This document shows, in pieces, positions 1 through 8,944 of a DNA stretch of 64,000 nucleotides. Origin of the DNA: JACVRW01 sp963850205. Its GTDB lineage: Bacteria > Actinomycetota > Thermoleophilia > Solirubrobacterales > Thermoleophilaceae. The stretch's first letter is position 1; the number at the start of each line of letters is the position of its first letter. A model generated the notes under the pieces. That model saw only the letters and a program-made list of their open reading frames with translations, did no database searches and was not told the DNA's origin. Location: assembly GCA_963850205.1 (NCBI GenBank), contig CAWKKJ010000001.1, forward strand, positions 1 to 64,000. The letters are read 5' to 3'. Position numbers and translations under genes: made by a program.

Positions 1-440
1 ACCACCTCGGCCGCCGAACCGGCCAGGGCGAACCGGATGGCCCGCCCCAGCGGGCTGTCGGGCAGGGCTTCGTGCGCTCGCACCACCACCGGCGGGCCGC
101 CCGGCTTGGCCGCGAGGCCCGCCATCAGGCCGGCCCGAGGAGTGTTGGCGTGCACGATCTGGCTCCCGTGGCGGCGGGCGGCGCGAATCAGCGCCACCGC
201 GGCGGCGGGAAGCCGCGCCAGCGCGGCGGGGGTGTGGACGGGGTGCAGGCGCAGGCTGGCTTCGAACGGGGGCACCGTGAAGCGCTGCACCCCCGCGGCA
301 TCCAGGGCGTCGGCCAGGGGGCCCGGCGCCGGGCAGGCCGCCGCTACGGAGTGGTCGGCCCGGAGCCCCTCGATGAGGCGCAACAGCGCCCACTCGGCGC
401 CGCTCGCGGCCGCGGTGTGGTTGACGAACAGGATGCGCAC
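1..440 (-). CDS. Glycosyltransferase family 4, N-terminal part (runs off left edge)
   Basis: The first 146 codons of a GT-B fold glycosyltransferase are visible; the rest lies beyond the window edge. The protein begins VRILFVNHTAAASGAEWAL, which matches the start of GT4 enzymes: a first beta strand, then a loop with the SGAE variant of the usual GGAE. The segment QIVHANTPRAG is the typical second Rossmann strand followed by a conserved His. The GTG start at 440 is chosen because a TAGTCT promoter element lies 12 bases upstream and nothing protein-like precedes it. It is divergent from the chain-length kinase gene. The expected role is cytoplasmic transfer of a sugar from a nucleotide sugar onto a lipid-linked glycan. 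The acceptor and sugar cannot be read from the sequence, and the catalytic C-terminal domain is not visible. Confidence 0.8.
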   Translation of the reverse strand, partial: MRILFVNHTAAASGAEWALLRLIEGLRADHSVAAACPAPGPLADALDAAGVQRFTVPPFEASLRLHPVHTPAALARLPAAAVALIRAARRHGSQIVHANTPRAGLMAGLAAKPGGPPVVVRAHEALPDSPLGRAIRFALAGSAAEV

Positions 441-452
441 GAAGCCGGCGCG

Positions 453-458
453 AGACTA
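453..458 (-). promoter_or_regulatory. -10 element TAGTCT for the partial GT4 gene
   Basis: A TAnnnT hexamer lies 12 bases before the GTG at 440. It is one of a recurring set in this window placed 6-12 bases before start codons, which suggests leaderless or near-leaderless transcripts. Confidence 0.45.
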
Positions 459-527
459 CGGCTCAGCCCCGATCCGGGCGCCGGACCACGATCGGACACC
501 GGTGGCGCCGGATCGCCCGAGTTCTTC

Positions 528-533
528 TACCCT
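528..533 (+). promoter_or_regulatory. -10 element TACCCT for the chain-length kinase
   Basis: A TAnnnT hexamer lies 7 bases before the GTG at 541. It supports that start over the in-frame ATG at 433, which would lie inside the divergent gene. Confidence 0.5.
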
Positions 534-540
534 GGTCCGG

Positions 541-2160
541 GTGCCTTCTCCGGAAGCCTCGACCGGCGACGCCCTCGAGCCGGCACCGCGCAGCGACGTG
601 TCGCTGTTCTCGGTGCTGCGGCGCCGGGCCCTGATCATCGTCGCCGTCACGCTGCTCTGCGGCGGCGCCGCGGCCGCGTTCGTCCTCCTGTCCGACGACA
701 CCTACGAGTCGACCTCCAAGCTGCTGTTCCGCCAGGGGATCGGCCCCGAGCTGAACGCTCTTGGGCTCAACCCCAACACGGTCGACGCCGAGAACCTCTC
801 CGGAAGCAACGTCGAGCTGGTCGACTCCCGCCGTACCGCGGTGGCCACCTCCGAGGCGCTCGCGCGGCGCGGCTGGGACATATCCCCGGAGGACGTCGAC
901 GAAGACGTGGCGGTGGCGGGAACCCGGCAGGCCAGCGACGTGGTGCACATCACCGCCGAGGCCTCCAGCGCGGGCCGGGCGGCGCTGTTGGCCAACACCT
1001 ACGCGCTGGCCGCCCGCGATCTCGCCCGGGCCGACGATCGCCGCCAGATCGCGGCCGCGGCGCGCAACGTCAGGGATCAGCTGCGCCAGCTCGGCGAGCG
1101 CCAGGCCGAGCGCCGCGCGCGCCCACGGCCGCGGGGACGCCCGGCTCCGGAGGCTCCCGAGGCCGCGGTCGCGGCCGCCGACCGCCTGCGCGCCAACACC
1201 GAGCGCCTGCGGACCCTGGCCGCGGTGGGCACCGGCAGCCCGCGGGTCATCCAGCCCGGCTACGTGCCCAGCAGCGAGAGCGGAAGACCGGTGGAGACGA
1301 TCGTCCTCGGGCTTCTGTTCGGCCTGCTGCTCGGCGCGGGCCTCGCGCTCCTGCGCGAGCAGGCCGATCGCCGGCTGCACCGGGCCGAGGAGGTCTCCGC
1401 CGCCTTCGACGCGCCGGTGCTGGCCACCGTGCCGCGCAACCGGGCGCTCAAGCGGCACGTGCCCTTCCCCGACCTGCCTCCTGAAGTGGCCGAGGCCTTC
1501 CGGATGCTGCACATGAACCTGCGCTACCGGCAGGGGGACCCGGTGCGCAGCGTGGTGGTCACCTCGTCGCGCAGCGAGCAGGGAAAGACCACCGTGGCCT
1601 GGAACCTGGCCTGCGCCGCAGCCTCCAGCGGGCTGTCGGTGGCCCTGGTCGAGACCGACATGCGCCGTCCGCGGCTGGCCGAGCGTTACGGCCTGGACCG
1701 GGGCCCCGGCCTGGCCGAGGTCCTGCGCGAGGAGATGCAGGTGGTGGACGCGCTGCAGGCGGTCCCGCTGTCGGTGAGCACGAGCGGCAACGGCCGCCCC
1801 GGGCACAGCGGGCTCCAGGTGCTCGTGGCCGGAGAGCCGCCCCACGATCCCTGGGCGCTGATCCAGTCGGCGCGCATGGACCGCGTGCTCAACGTGCTGA
1901 AGCTGAACCACGACCTCGTCGTCCTGGACACCCCGCCGATCCCCTACGTGGCCGACGCCTTGCCGCTGCTGCGACGTGTGGACGGCGTGGTGGTCACGGC
2001 CTCGGTGCGGTCGATCGGCGGCCCCGAGGCCGCTCGCCTCCGCGACCAGCTGGATTCCCTGGACGCCCGAATCCTGGGCGTCGTGGCCAACGGCGAGTCG
2101 TCGGCCAACGGCTACACCTACGCGGCGGTCACACCCTCGGCCGGCCGCTCCTCCGGCTGA
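541..2160 (+). CDS. Wzz/Wzc-like polysaccharide co-polymerase with BY-kinase domain
   Basis: A 539-residue membrane protein combining a chain-length determinant (Wzz) module with a tyrosine-kinase-like ATPase. Transmembrane segment 1 is at about residues 30-50 and segment 2 at about 251-271, with the outer Wzz region between them. The kinase module has a Walker A at about 341-351 (SEQGKTT instead of the usual GEGKTT), a Walker A' at about 367-379 (VALVETDMRRPRL) and a Walker B at about 459-463 (LVVLD, followed by TPP). The tail has only two tyrosines (NGYTYAAV), so the multi-tyrosine cluster of proteobacterial Wzc is absent. The family controls length and export of polysaccharide made by Wzy polymerases, and polymerase-like genes lie at 6549 and 18713. 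The long frame continues upstream to 37 without a stop, but that part is antisense to the GT4 gene. The GTG at 541 has a good promoter. Confidence 0.88.
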   Translation: MPSPEASTGDALEPAPRSDVSLFSVLRRRALIIVAVTLLCGGAAAAFVLLSDDTYESTSKLLFRQGIGPELNALGLNPNTVDAENLSGSNVELVDSRRTAVATSEALARRGWDISPEDVDEDVAVAGTRQASDVVHITAEASSAGRAALLANTYALAARDLARADDRRQIAAAARNVRDQLRQLGERQAERRARPRPRGRPAPEAPEAAVAAADRLRANTERLRTLAAVGTGSPRVIQPGYVPSSESGRPVETIVLGLLFGLLLGAGLALLREQADRRLHRAEEVSAAFDAPVLATVPRNRALKRHVPFPDLPPEVAEAFRMLHMNLRYRQGDPVRSVVVTSSRSEQGKTTVAWNLACAAASSGLSVALVETDMRRPRLAERYGLDRGPGLAEVLREEMQVVDALQAVPLSVSTSGNGRPGHSGLQVLVAGEPPHDPWALIQSARMDRVLNVLKLNHDLVVLDTPPIPYVADALPLLRRVDGVVVTASVRSIGGPEAARLRDQLDSLDARILGVVANGESSANGYTYAAVTPSAGRSSG

Positions 2161-2170
2161 GCGCCGCCGC

Positions 2171-3631
2171 TCAGCGCGGGCTCGGGCGGTACTCCGCGCT
2201 GTGCCGGCTCAGGACGTAGGGGATCGTGCGGATCATGATCTTGGCGTCGAGCCAGAGCGACCAGTTCGCGCAGTAGAGGTAGTCGATCACCACCATGTCG
2301 CTCACCGGTACCCGGCTCGAGCCGAGGATCTGCCAGGGCCCGGTGATCCCCGGAGCCACGTGGTAGCGCCGCCGCTGCCAGCCCGAGAAGAGGCGGTCCT
2401 CATCCGGGATGAGCGGCCGGGGCCCCACCAGGCTCATGTCGCCGCGCAGCACGTTCAGGAGCTGAGGCAGCTCGTCCAGCGAGCGCCGGCGCAGGAAGCG
2501 CCCCACCCGTGTGGCGCGGGGGTCGTCGGCGATCTTGAACATGGGCCAGGCCTCGTTGAGGTCGAGGACCTCGCTCTTTCTCTCCTCGGCGCCGCGGACC
2601 ATCGTGCGGAACTTGAGCATCCGGAACTCGCGCCCGTGCCGCCCCACGCGGGTCTGATGGAACACCACCGGCCCCCCCGACGTGAGCTTGATGGCCACCG
2701 CGATCAGGGCCAGCACCGGGGCGAGCACGACCAGCATCACCACGGCCATGATCAGGTCGAAGGCGCGCTTGAGCAGGCGTGACGAGGGCGTGAGCCCGAA
2801 GCCGCGCACCCCGAGCAGCACCTGGCCGCCCAGGTCGTCGAACTCGACCGAGGTCCCGATGACCTCGAGCATCCGGGGGAAGACCCCCACCCGCACCCCG
2901 CAGGCGGTGGTGGCGCGGACCACGTCGGCCACGTCCTCGCCCCCTGCCTGGCTGGAGGCGACGATTGCCCTCTCGATCTCGTGGCGCTCGAGCACGGCGG
3001 GCAGCTGGTCCATGCTGCCCAGCAGCTCGTCGCCGTCGTCGCCGTTGGCCCGGGCGCCCACGCGGCCGACCACGGTGGCGTTCAGGCCGGGGTCGGCGGC
3101 GATCTTCCGGGTGACCAGTGCCGCGGTCTCCGGATCGCCGATCACCACCACCCGCTCCGTGGCCGTGAGGCGCACGGTCAAGAACCGGGCCACGGCCCGG
3201 GCCGCCACCAGGGTGATGATCAGCACCGCCCACAGGGGCAGCGGGTGGGAGGCGCCGTTGTAGGCCAGCGCCTGCATGCCCTCCACCAGCAGGGCGAAGA
3301 TCGCCGCCACGGCCACGAGCACCGGCGCCTCGTCGAGGGTCGTCTTGTGCAGCACCACCTGGTCGCGGTCGTACAGGCCGGCGGCCTTCGCCAGGAGCGC
3401 GAAGAGCGGGATGAAGGCCAGGATCCAGGCGGTGAAGCGGGCCTCGATCACCGGCAGCACCGAGACGATCAACAGCGCCGCGGTGACCGCCACGACGTCG
3501 GCGGCCGCGAGCGCCAAGCGGCCCGCGATCTCCCGGCGGCGCGCCCGCAGAGGCACGTCGACCTCGTCCAGCCGCAGCTCAGCGGCCGAGAGCGCTGGCG
3601 CGATCCGCTCGGGCAGGCTCGTCTCAGGCAT
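2171..3631 (-). CDS. Polyprenyl-phosphate glycosylphosphotransferase (priming enzyme)
   Basis: A 486-residue integral membrane sugar-1-phosphate transferase of the WcaJ/WbaP/ExoY type. It moves a hexose-1-phosphate from a UDP-sugar to undecaprenyl phosphate, the first step of a lipid-linked glycan. The N-terminal half has about four membrane helices and a nucleotide-binding-like CoA-binding-type domain. The C-terminal catalytic domain begins with KRAFDLIMAVVML and continues with GGPVVFHQTRVGRHG, FRMLKFRTM, SLDELPQLLNVLRGD and MSLVGPRP, then the PGITGPWQ motif. All diagnostic blocks are present and the frame is intact. Its end lies 10 bases from the end of the convergent chain-length gene. A second priming enzyme lies at 4964-6441. 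The sugar specificity is not readable. Confidence 0.93.
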   Translation of the reverse strand: MPETSLPERIAPALSAAELRLDEVDVPLRARRREIAGRLALAAADVVAVTAALLIVSVLPVIEARFTAWILAFIPLFALLAKAAGLYDRDQVVLHKTTLDEAPVLVAVAAIFALLVEGMQALAYNGASHPLPLWAVLIITLVAARAVARFLTVRLTATERVVVIGDPETAALVTRKIAADPGLNATVVGRVGARANGDDGDELLGSMDQLPAVLERHEIERAIVASSQAGGEDVADVVRATTACGVRVGVFPRMLEVIGTSVEFDDLGGQVLLGVRGFGLTPSSRLLKRAFDLIMAVVMLVVLAPVLALIAVAIKLTSGGPVVFHQTRVGRHGREFRMLKFRTMVRGAEERKSEVLDLNEAWPMFKIADDPRATRVGRFLRRRSLDELPQLLNVLRGDMSLVGPRPLIPDEDRLFSGWQRRRYHVAPGITGPWQILGSSRVPVSDMVVIDYLYCANWSLWLDAKIMIRTIPYVLSRHSAEYRPSPR

Positions 3632-3706
3632 CGGGGACGGCGGCAGTGTCCCGCGTTCGGCCCTGGGATGCGCCGGTTGCCCCGCCCGGTGGGTGCGAGT
3701 CGTCGA

Positions 3707-4916
3707 TCAGCCCCGGCAGCGCCGCGCGTTGGCGCTCTTCCTACAGCCCTCGTAGCGCCTTGCCACCCCGGCGTAGGTCCGCAGAATGGGCATGGGCGAG
3801 AAGCGCCCGCCGCGGAGGCGGGTCAGGCCCGAATAGCGGAAGGCCTGCACCGAGGCCGGCGACCTGCGGTCGTACTGGGTCGCCCAGGTGTACCAGTAGG
3901 CCTGCGTGACGCCCAGCCTGCGCCGCTGGGAGATCACCTTGGCGTAGGCCGCCTTCAGCCGGGCCTTCTGCCCGCGGGTGGTGGTGGAGAAGGGGAGGAG
4001 CGCCCTGCGCGGCACCTTGCCCTTGGCCGCGGGCCAGGTCATCTCGGTGAGGATGATCGGCTTGCGCCGGTCACCGTTCTTGCGCATCTGCGCGCGCACC
4101 CGCCGGATGATCTCCACCGTCCGGGCGGCGGTGTCCCCGGCCGAGCGCGGGGTTGTTGGTGAACGGGTGGATCGCCACCACGTCGAAGGAGCCCTTGGCC
4201 CCTGCGCGGTAGAGGTCGCGCATCGCGTTCCACTGGTTGTAGTTGTTGCCGAAGGCGACGAGCGAACCGGCGATCACCTTCGCGCCGGCGTCGGCCCCCT
4301 TGATGGCCTGATAGCTGGCCTTGAGCAGCGCCGTGTAGCCGGGGGCCCAGGGACGGGTGCTCCAGTGCCACGGCGCGGTCTGCTCGTTCCAGACCTGCCA
4401 CTGCCGCACCGGCACCTTGGGCAGGCTCGGGTTCGCGGCCCAGAGGCTGCCGTTCGGCCCGTAGCGCAGAACGGCCTGGCGCAGGAGCTCCGCGTACGGG
4501 CCCGGCTCCCGGGGCGGATCGCGCCGCCACTCCGGGTTGTTCGGGTCCACGACGTTCCAGCGCGTCGGCTCGGTGACGTTGATCACCACCGCGAGGCGGT
4601 GGCGGGCGGCGGCGGCCACCACTCGGTCGAGGCGCCTCCAGTCGTAGGCGCCCTGGGCGGGCTCGAGTCCCGCCGCCCCGAAGGTCGCCCGGACCGACTC
4701 CACCCCGGAGCGGGCCATGAGCGCCGCCTGCTGTTCGAGCGCCGCATCCGAGACCTGCTCCGGCTGGGACATCTCGGGGTTCAGCACGGCGCCGAAGAAT
4801 CCGAACGGCACCTTTCGCTTCGCGGCATGGCCAACCGCCGGCAGGGCGAGCAGCATCGCTGCGGCCGCGGCGAGGACGATGAATGTTGAGCTCCGGCGCC
4901 TCACGAGGTCGGGCAC
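3707..4916 (-). CDS. Secreted glycoside hydrolase-like protein (TIM-barrel), one frameshift
   Basis: The N-terminus carries a signal peptide with a hydrophobic stretch ending around VGHAAKRK, so the protein is exported. The body resembles (beta/alpha)8 glycoside hydrolases of clan A. VWNEQTAPWHW holds the Asn-Glu pair typical of the acid/base, FDVVAIHPF follows, and ILTEMTWP holds a candidate nucleophile Glu. The reading frame changes near 4135, after the FTNNP segment, and similarity continues in another frame to the stop at 3707. The total is about 400 residues, a normal size. GTG at 4916 is chosen as the start, with GTG at 4904 as an alternative. The gene lies between two priming-transferase genes, so it may trim or release the polymer made here. 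The substrate is unknown. Confidence 0.72.
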
Positions 4917-4963
4917 GGTAACACGGGCTCCGTGAGGAGGTTGCGGTTGCCCAGAGAGTTGCG

Positions 4964-6441
4964 TTAATAGGCGCCGTCGGCCCGCGACACGGCGCCGATG
5001 GTCCGCAGCAGGATGCGCAGATCCTTCTTGACGTTGTAGTTCTCGACGTACTCGCGCTCCACCGCCAGCCGCTCCTGGAAGGTCAGCTGGCCGCGCCCGT
5101 GGACCTGCATGGGCCCCGTGATCCCCGGCCGCATGTCGAGCCGGAAGCGCTCGGTCTCGCTGTAGCGGTTGACCAGCCACACCTCCTCCGGGCGAGGGCC
5201 CACCAGGCTCATGTCGCCGCGCAGCACGTTGAACAGCTGAGGCAGCTCGTCGAGGCTCGTGCGGCGCAGCACCCGCCCCATGCGCGTGACCCGCGGGTCG
5301 TCGCGTCAGCTTGTACATCGGCTCCTCGAGGCTGTCGACCGCGACCACCTCGGAGATGCGCGCCTCCGCGTCGTGGCACATCGTGCGGAACTTGAGCATC
5401 TTGAACGGCTTTCCGTGGCGCCCGGCGCGCAGCTGGCTGAACAGCGCGGGCCCCTTGGAGTCGAGCGCGGACGAGCACGGCGATGACCAGCATCACCGGG
5501 GCGAGCACCACCAGCCCCACCGCGGAGACCACGATGTCGGTCGCCCTCTTGAAGGCCATGGTCGAGAAGGTGGTGGTCCAGGTGCCGTACTCGATCACCG
5601 GCATCTCCGCGATGTGCGTGAGCTGCACCGCGGTGCCGAGCATCGCCCGCATGGGCGGCATCACGCTGAGCTTGACCCCGAGCGCCCGGCAGGCCGAGAC
5701 GATGCGGGCCAGGGTGGCCTCGTCGAGCTCCGGGATGGCGAGGATCACGCGCTCCACCTCGGCGTCGCGGATCACGTCCACGAGCGCCTCCCTGGTCATC
5801 GCCTCGGGCTCCATCGGATGGCCGTTGGCGGCAGCCCGGCCGTTCCCGGGAACCGCCTCGGCCTCGCCGCTGGCGCGCTCGCGCAGCACCAGGTGATGGC
5901 CCGGCTCCAGGGCCAGCTTGCGCGTCACCTGGTCGGCCAGCTGCCCGCTGCCCAGTACGAGCGCGCGCTCGGCGGGCACCAGCCGCCGCCACAGCGCCCG
6001 TGCGCCCGCCCGGTACACGAAGGCGCCGCCCAGCGCGACGACGTACATGGCGGCCGCGGCGTCCACGGTGAGCGTCTCGTCGGGCAGGGCGCGCAGGAAG
6101 AACAGCGAGCCCGCCACCGACAGGGTGATCCAGTGGAAGATGGCCGTCGCCTCGTCGGTGGTCCGGTGCCAGATCTTCGGGTGATCCGCGTCGTAGAGCC
6201 CCTCCGCCTTGGCCAGCAGGATCCAGAGCGGGATGGGGATGAGCGCGTAGAGCGGGTCCGTGGTGCCCTCGACCAGCGTCATGGCGCCCACCGCGGTGAG
6301 CAGGCACAGCAGGTCGGCGACGAACAGCAGGCGACGGCGCAGGGTGTCCCTGCGGGCGCTGGGCGGGCGGCCCGTGTGGACGGGCGCGCGCGACTCGAGC
6401 GCCGCCCCTGTACCTCCCTGCGTGGTATCGACCGGCTGCAC
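4964..6441 (-). CDS. Second polyprenyl-phosphate glycosylphosphotransferase, two frameshifts
   Basis: The same family as the protein encoded at 2171-3631 but clearly diverged. The N-terminal half has membrane helices and the signature GLYDADHPKIWHRTTDE. The catalytic half has AFKRATDIVVSAVGLVVLAP, then (after a frame change near 5465) FKMLKFRTMCHDAEARI. After a second change near 5305 come SLDELPQLFNVLRGD, MSLVGPRPEE and RPGITGPMQVHGRG. The frame shifts join cleanly into a protein of normal length, about 490 residues, so they are probably sequence errors. The start is placed at GTG 6441 because a TAGAGT element lies 10 bases upstream; GTG 6453 is an alternative. It is divergent from the polymerase gene. 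Two priming enzymes suggest two glycans or alternative first sugars. Confidence 0.85.
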
Positions 6442-6451
6442 TGGGGCGGCC

Positions 6452-6457
6452 ACTCTA
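6452..6457 (-). promoter_or_regulatory. -10 element TAGAGT for the second priming transferase
   Basis: A TAnnnT hexamer lies 10 bases before GTG 6441 and overlaps the alternative GTG at 6453, which argues for 6441 as the real start. Confidence 0.4.
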
Positions 6458-6548
6458 ACCCAGGCCTGGAGCAGCACCAGGGGGAACCGTCGGTGGGTAC
6501 CCTGGGCCGCCGCGCGCACCGGCGATCGCCCGCGGCGCCCCAAACAAC

Positions 6549-8087
6549 GTGGTCTTTGGAAAGAACCCCCTGCGTCCCAACCGGACGCCGATGCCGCCGA
6601 TAGGACCGTACGGGCAGGTCGGTGGAGTCCCGCTCGTACTACTGGGTCCGCTCATCGCGGCGGCGGTGGCCTCGGCGACCATCGTCTACGCGACTGGCGC
6701 GCCCGCCGCCTGGGCTTTCCTCGCCGGATGCGCTCTGGCCACGCTGCCTGTTGTGGTCTGGGGCATCGTCACAGGACGCTTCCTCGAGCCCCTACCGGTG
6801 CTGGCGACGGCATGCTCGCTGATGTTCGTGGTTCGACCGCTCCAGCTGTTCCTTTCCTGGCCCGACCTTTACAGCTATTTCTTCCCGCGGGATCCCGGCC
6901 GGAGGCTCGTACTGCTGGACGGCCAGGAGGTGGCGGCTTTCGTCACCGACCGGCTCCAGGGCCCCTTCGAGCCGGCGGTCACCCGGGCGATCGGCGCCTG
7001 CACGCTCTTCCTGGTCGTTCTGCTATTGGGCTATCGACTCGAAGCGGGCGAGCGGGCGGCTCAGACCATCTCCCGGCTCCGGGGTCAGGCCGCACCTCCC
7101 AACCTCCCCGCGGCGGTCGCCATACCGCTTTTCATTGGCATCGCGGCTCAGGTGGCGATCATCGCGCGGGCAGGAGGGCCGGGCGAGTCGCTGAAGAACG
7201 CCGCCGACCAGGCCGCACTCTCGGACAGCTTTGTGCTTTTCCTGCTCTCGGGCTTCGCCTTTGCGGGGTTGATCGTGTGGGCGGCGTGGCGCCGGCCTCG
7301 GACGCGCCTGGAGTGGATGGCCTTCTTCGGGAGCCTCCTGGCGATCTGCGCGTTCGCCGTAGCGGCGGGCTCGCGCAGCCAGGTGTTCCTGGTGCTGTTC
7401 GCGGTGGCGGTCGTCAAGCACTTCATCTGGAATCCCTGGCGAAGGCGTGAGCTATTGGCGGGCGTGGTGGTGGGGCTGGCGTTCGTCAGCGGCTTCCTCG
7501 CCCTCCGTGAGTACGCCGACGAAGGCTCGCTCGGCCGGGCGGCGTCGAAGGCGCCGCACTACATGCTCGACGAGCGGGTGGTGCTCAACGACATCACTTC
7601 GTTCGACCACGTCCTCTACGTCACGTCCATCTACGGCCAGACGCGCGCTCACGAGCACGGCAGCTTCCTTGCGGGAGGCGTGCGCGCCTACGTGCCCCGG
7701 GCGATCGACCCGGGCAAACCGGAGGGCGGCGACATCGTCCTGCGTCGGGTGGTTTGGCGCGAACGCTTCGGCGCCGGGCGCCCGCCGACGGCAGTCGGCG
7801 ATCTGTTCATCGACTTCGGCTACGTGGGGGTGGCGCTCGGCGCGTTGTTCATCGGGATTTTGGCCCGGGCCCTTCTCGGGCTTGTGCGCGGCCCGCCCGC
7901 CGGGCGACAGTACCGGGTTGCGCTCTACGCGATCCTGCTGATAGTTCTCTACGAGCTCGTGGCGGACACATTCTCCATCGCCGTCGGCATCGTGCTGACG
8001 CTACTCCTTCCCTTCGTCGTCGCCGTCCACGGGTTTGGGCGCTTGCCTCTCTCCCGGCCGGGCGCGGCCGGAGAGTCGGCGAGATGA
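6549..8087 (+). CDS. Wzy-like oligosaccharide repeat-unit polymerase
   Basis: A 512-residue protein with about 11-12 predicted membrane helices and one long periplasmic-type loop, as in Wzy polymerases. These join lipid-linked repeat units on the outer face of the membrane. The large loop lies near residues 310-410 and includes SFDHVLYVTSIYGQTR and the Arg-rich stretch LRRVVWRERFG. Helices at both ends (for example LVLLGPLIAAAVASATIVYA and LVADTFSIAVGIVLTLLLPF) complete the topology. Wzy proteins share little sequence, so the call rests on topology and context: chain-length kinase, priming enzymes and flippase are neighbours. The TGA stop overlaps the ATG of the following lipoprotein gene by four bases, so the two are coupled. 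Confidence 0.75.
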   Translation: MVFGKNPLRPNRTPMPPIGPYGQVGGVPLVLLGPLIAAAVASATIVYATGAPAAWAFLAGCALATLPVVVWGIVTGRFLEPLPVLATACSLMFVVRPLQLFLSWPDLYSYFFPRDPGRRLVLLDGQEVAAFVTDRLQGPFEPAVTRAIGACTLFLVVLLLGYRLEAGERAAQTISRLRGQAAPPNLPAAVAIPLFIGIAAQVAIIARAGGPGESLKNAADQAALSDSFVLFLLSGFAFAGLIVWAAWRRPRTRLEWMAFFGSLLAICAFAVAAGSRSQVFLVLFAVAVVKHFIWNPWRRRELLAGVVVGLAFVSGFLALREYADEGSLGRAASKAPHYMLDERVVLNDITSFDHVLYVTSIYGQTRAHEHGSFLAGGVRAYVPRAIDPGKPEGGDIVLRRVVWRERFGAGRPPTAVGDLFIDFGYVGVALGALFIGILARALLGLVRGPPAGRQYRVALYAILLIVLYELVADTFSIAVGIVLTLLLPFVVAVHGFGRLPLSRPGAAGESAR

Positions 8088-8683
8088 AGCGCCAGAGCCT
8101 CGCCGCGGTCGTGCTTACGGCCGCGCTGGGTATCGCGTCCGCGCTCGTCGGGAGCTGTGGCGGAATCGGCTCCGACGATGGCGTTACCGAGCGCGTGCAG
8201 CAGCCGCGGATCATCACCGCCAAGCGCCTCGAGGGCGTCCCCGAGGGTTCGCCGCAGCGCACCGTGTACGCGTGGTGGCGGGCGCTGCAGTTCGACAACC
8301 CCGTCGAGGCGTCTCGCTACTACGTCAAGTCTCTGGGACTGACGCCGGAAAGACTGGAGCGCCAGTTCCGGTACGGCTCGGCGCTGCTGAACCTCTACGC
8401 CATGCCGCGCCTGGTCGACGTGGTCGAAGAGGGCAACCGGGCGACTGTACAGCTGCTGCTCCAGAAGGCGGCCCGCAACCCCAACGGACGGGTCGATCGG
8501 GCGTCGTCGGCGCGTGGATTCAACCTCGTGCGGGAGAACGGGGAGTGGAAGCTGGCCGACAACTTCTACATCGAGCGGTCATTCGAAAACGCGCGAAGGC
8601 TCGGCGCTCTGGTCCGGCGCGCCAAGCAGGGGCGGGGGCAAGGAAAGGGCGAAGCGAAGGGGCTCGTCGTCCCCGAGCCGTGA
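8084..8683 (+). CDS. Small lipoprotein of unknown function
   Basis: A 199-residue protein. An N-terminal signal (MKRQSLAAVVLTAALG) is followed by a lipobox-like ALVGSC, so it is probably lipid-anchored outside the membrane. The body contains YAWWRALQFDNPVEASRYY and a conserved-looking end (NFYIERSFENAR), followed by a Lys/Arg/Gly-rich tail. The pattern of a short helical repeat, a mixed domain and a sentence-like FNLVRENGEWKLAD strand resembles NTF2-like or DUF4878-type extracytoplasmic domains, but this is a weak guess. The start overlaps the polymerase stop (ATGA), so it probably acts with the polymerase. The last 110 bases are duplicated in diverged form at 10138-10292. Confidence 0.7.
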   Translation: MKRQSLAAVVLTAALGIASALVGSCGGIGSDDGVTERVQQPRIITAKRLEGVPEGSPQRTVYAWWRALQFDNPVEASRYYVKSLGLTPERLERQFRYGSALLNLYAMPRLVDVVEEGNRATVQLLLQKAARNPNGRVDRASSARGFNLVRENGEWKLADNFYIERSFENARRLGALVRRAKQGRGQGKGEAKGLVVPEP

Positions 8684-8723
8684 CCGCCGGGCCGGCTCCG
8701 GTCCACGTGGCCGTCGTTCTGCA
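8575..8723 (+). repeat. Imperfect direct repeat, copy 1
   Basis: About 150 bases covering the end of the lipoprotein gene and the following 40 bases. It resembles 10138-10292 base for base at roughly four positions in five, with small indels, including the shared run CCCCGAGCCGTGACCGCC. The two copies flank the methyltransferase gene and GT4 fossils. Confidence 0.8.
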
Positions 8724-8724
8724 G

Positions 8725-8790
8725 GTGGGTGCCATACCGGAGCAGCTGGGAGGCAACGCCGGCCTACTCGTCGAACCCGAGGACGTGGCG
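8725..8790 (+). pseudogene. Fragment of a GT4 glycosyltransferase C-terminus
   Basis: The plus strand reads VGAIPEQLGGNAGLLVEPED in an otherwise gene-free gap. This is the well-known segment after the EX7E motif in GT4 enzymes (the VGG.PE....G.LV.P.D region). No start or continuing frame surrounds it, so it is a remnant. The rest of 8684-8944 holds only this and the end of the direct repeat. Confidence 0.55.
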
Positions 8791-8932
8791 CCGAGGCCAG
8801 CCTTCCTCGCGCGGTCGTCGAAGCGCAGGGTCCCAAGCCTGGCGCGGCGCTGCGGCAGCAGCACGCCGGCCGGCGGCGCAGGGCCCGCCTGCTCTCTCAT
8901 GAATCGACGGCTCAGCAGAGGTCATGCTGGTC

Positions 8933-8938
8933 TACGCT
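8933..8938 (+). promoter_or_regulatory. -10 element TACGCT for the methyltransferase
   Basis: A TAnnnT hexamer lies 6 bases before ATG 8945. It decides for this start rather than an ATG-like codon at 8924 that would overlap the promoter. Confidence 0.5.
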
Positions 8939-8944
8939 GCCCGA

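Noticed and set aside
463..1911. Long minus-strand open frame opposite the chain-length kinase
   Set aside because: Its sequence is His/Arg/Gly-rich with no domain and no homology-like motifs; it is the shadow of a GC-rich gene whose sense strand has clear Walker motifs.
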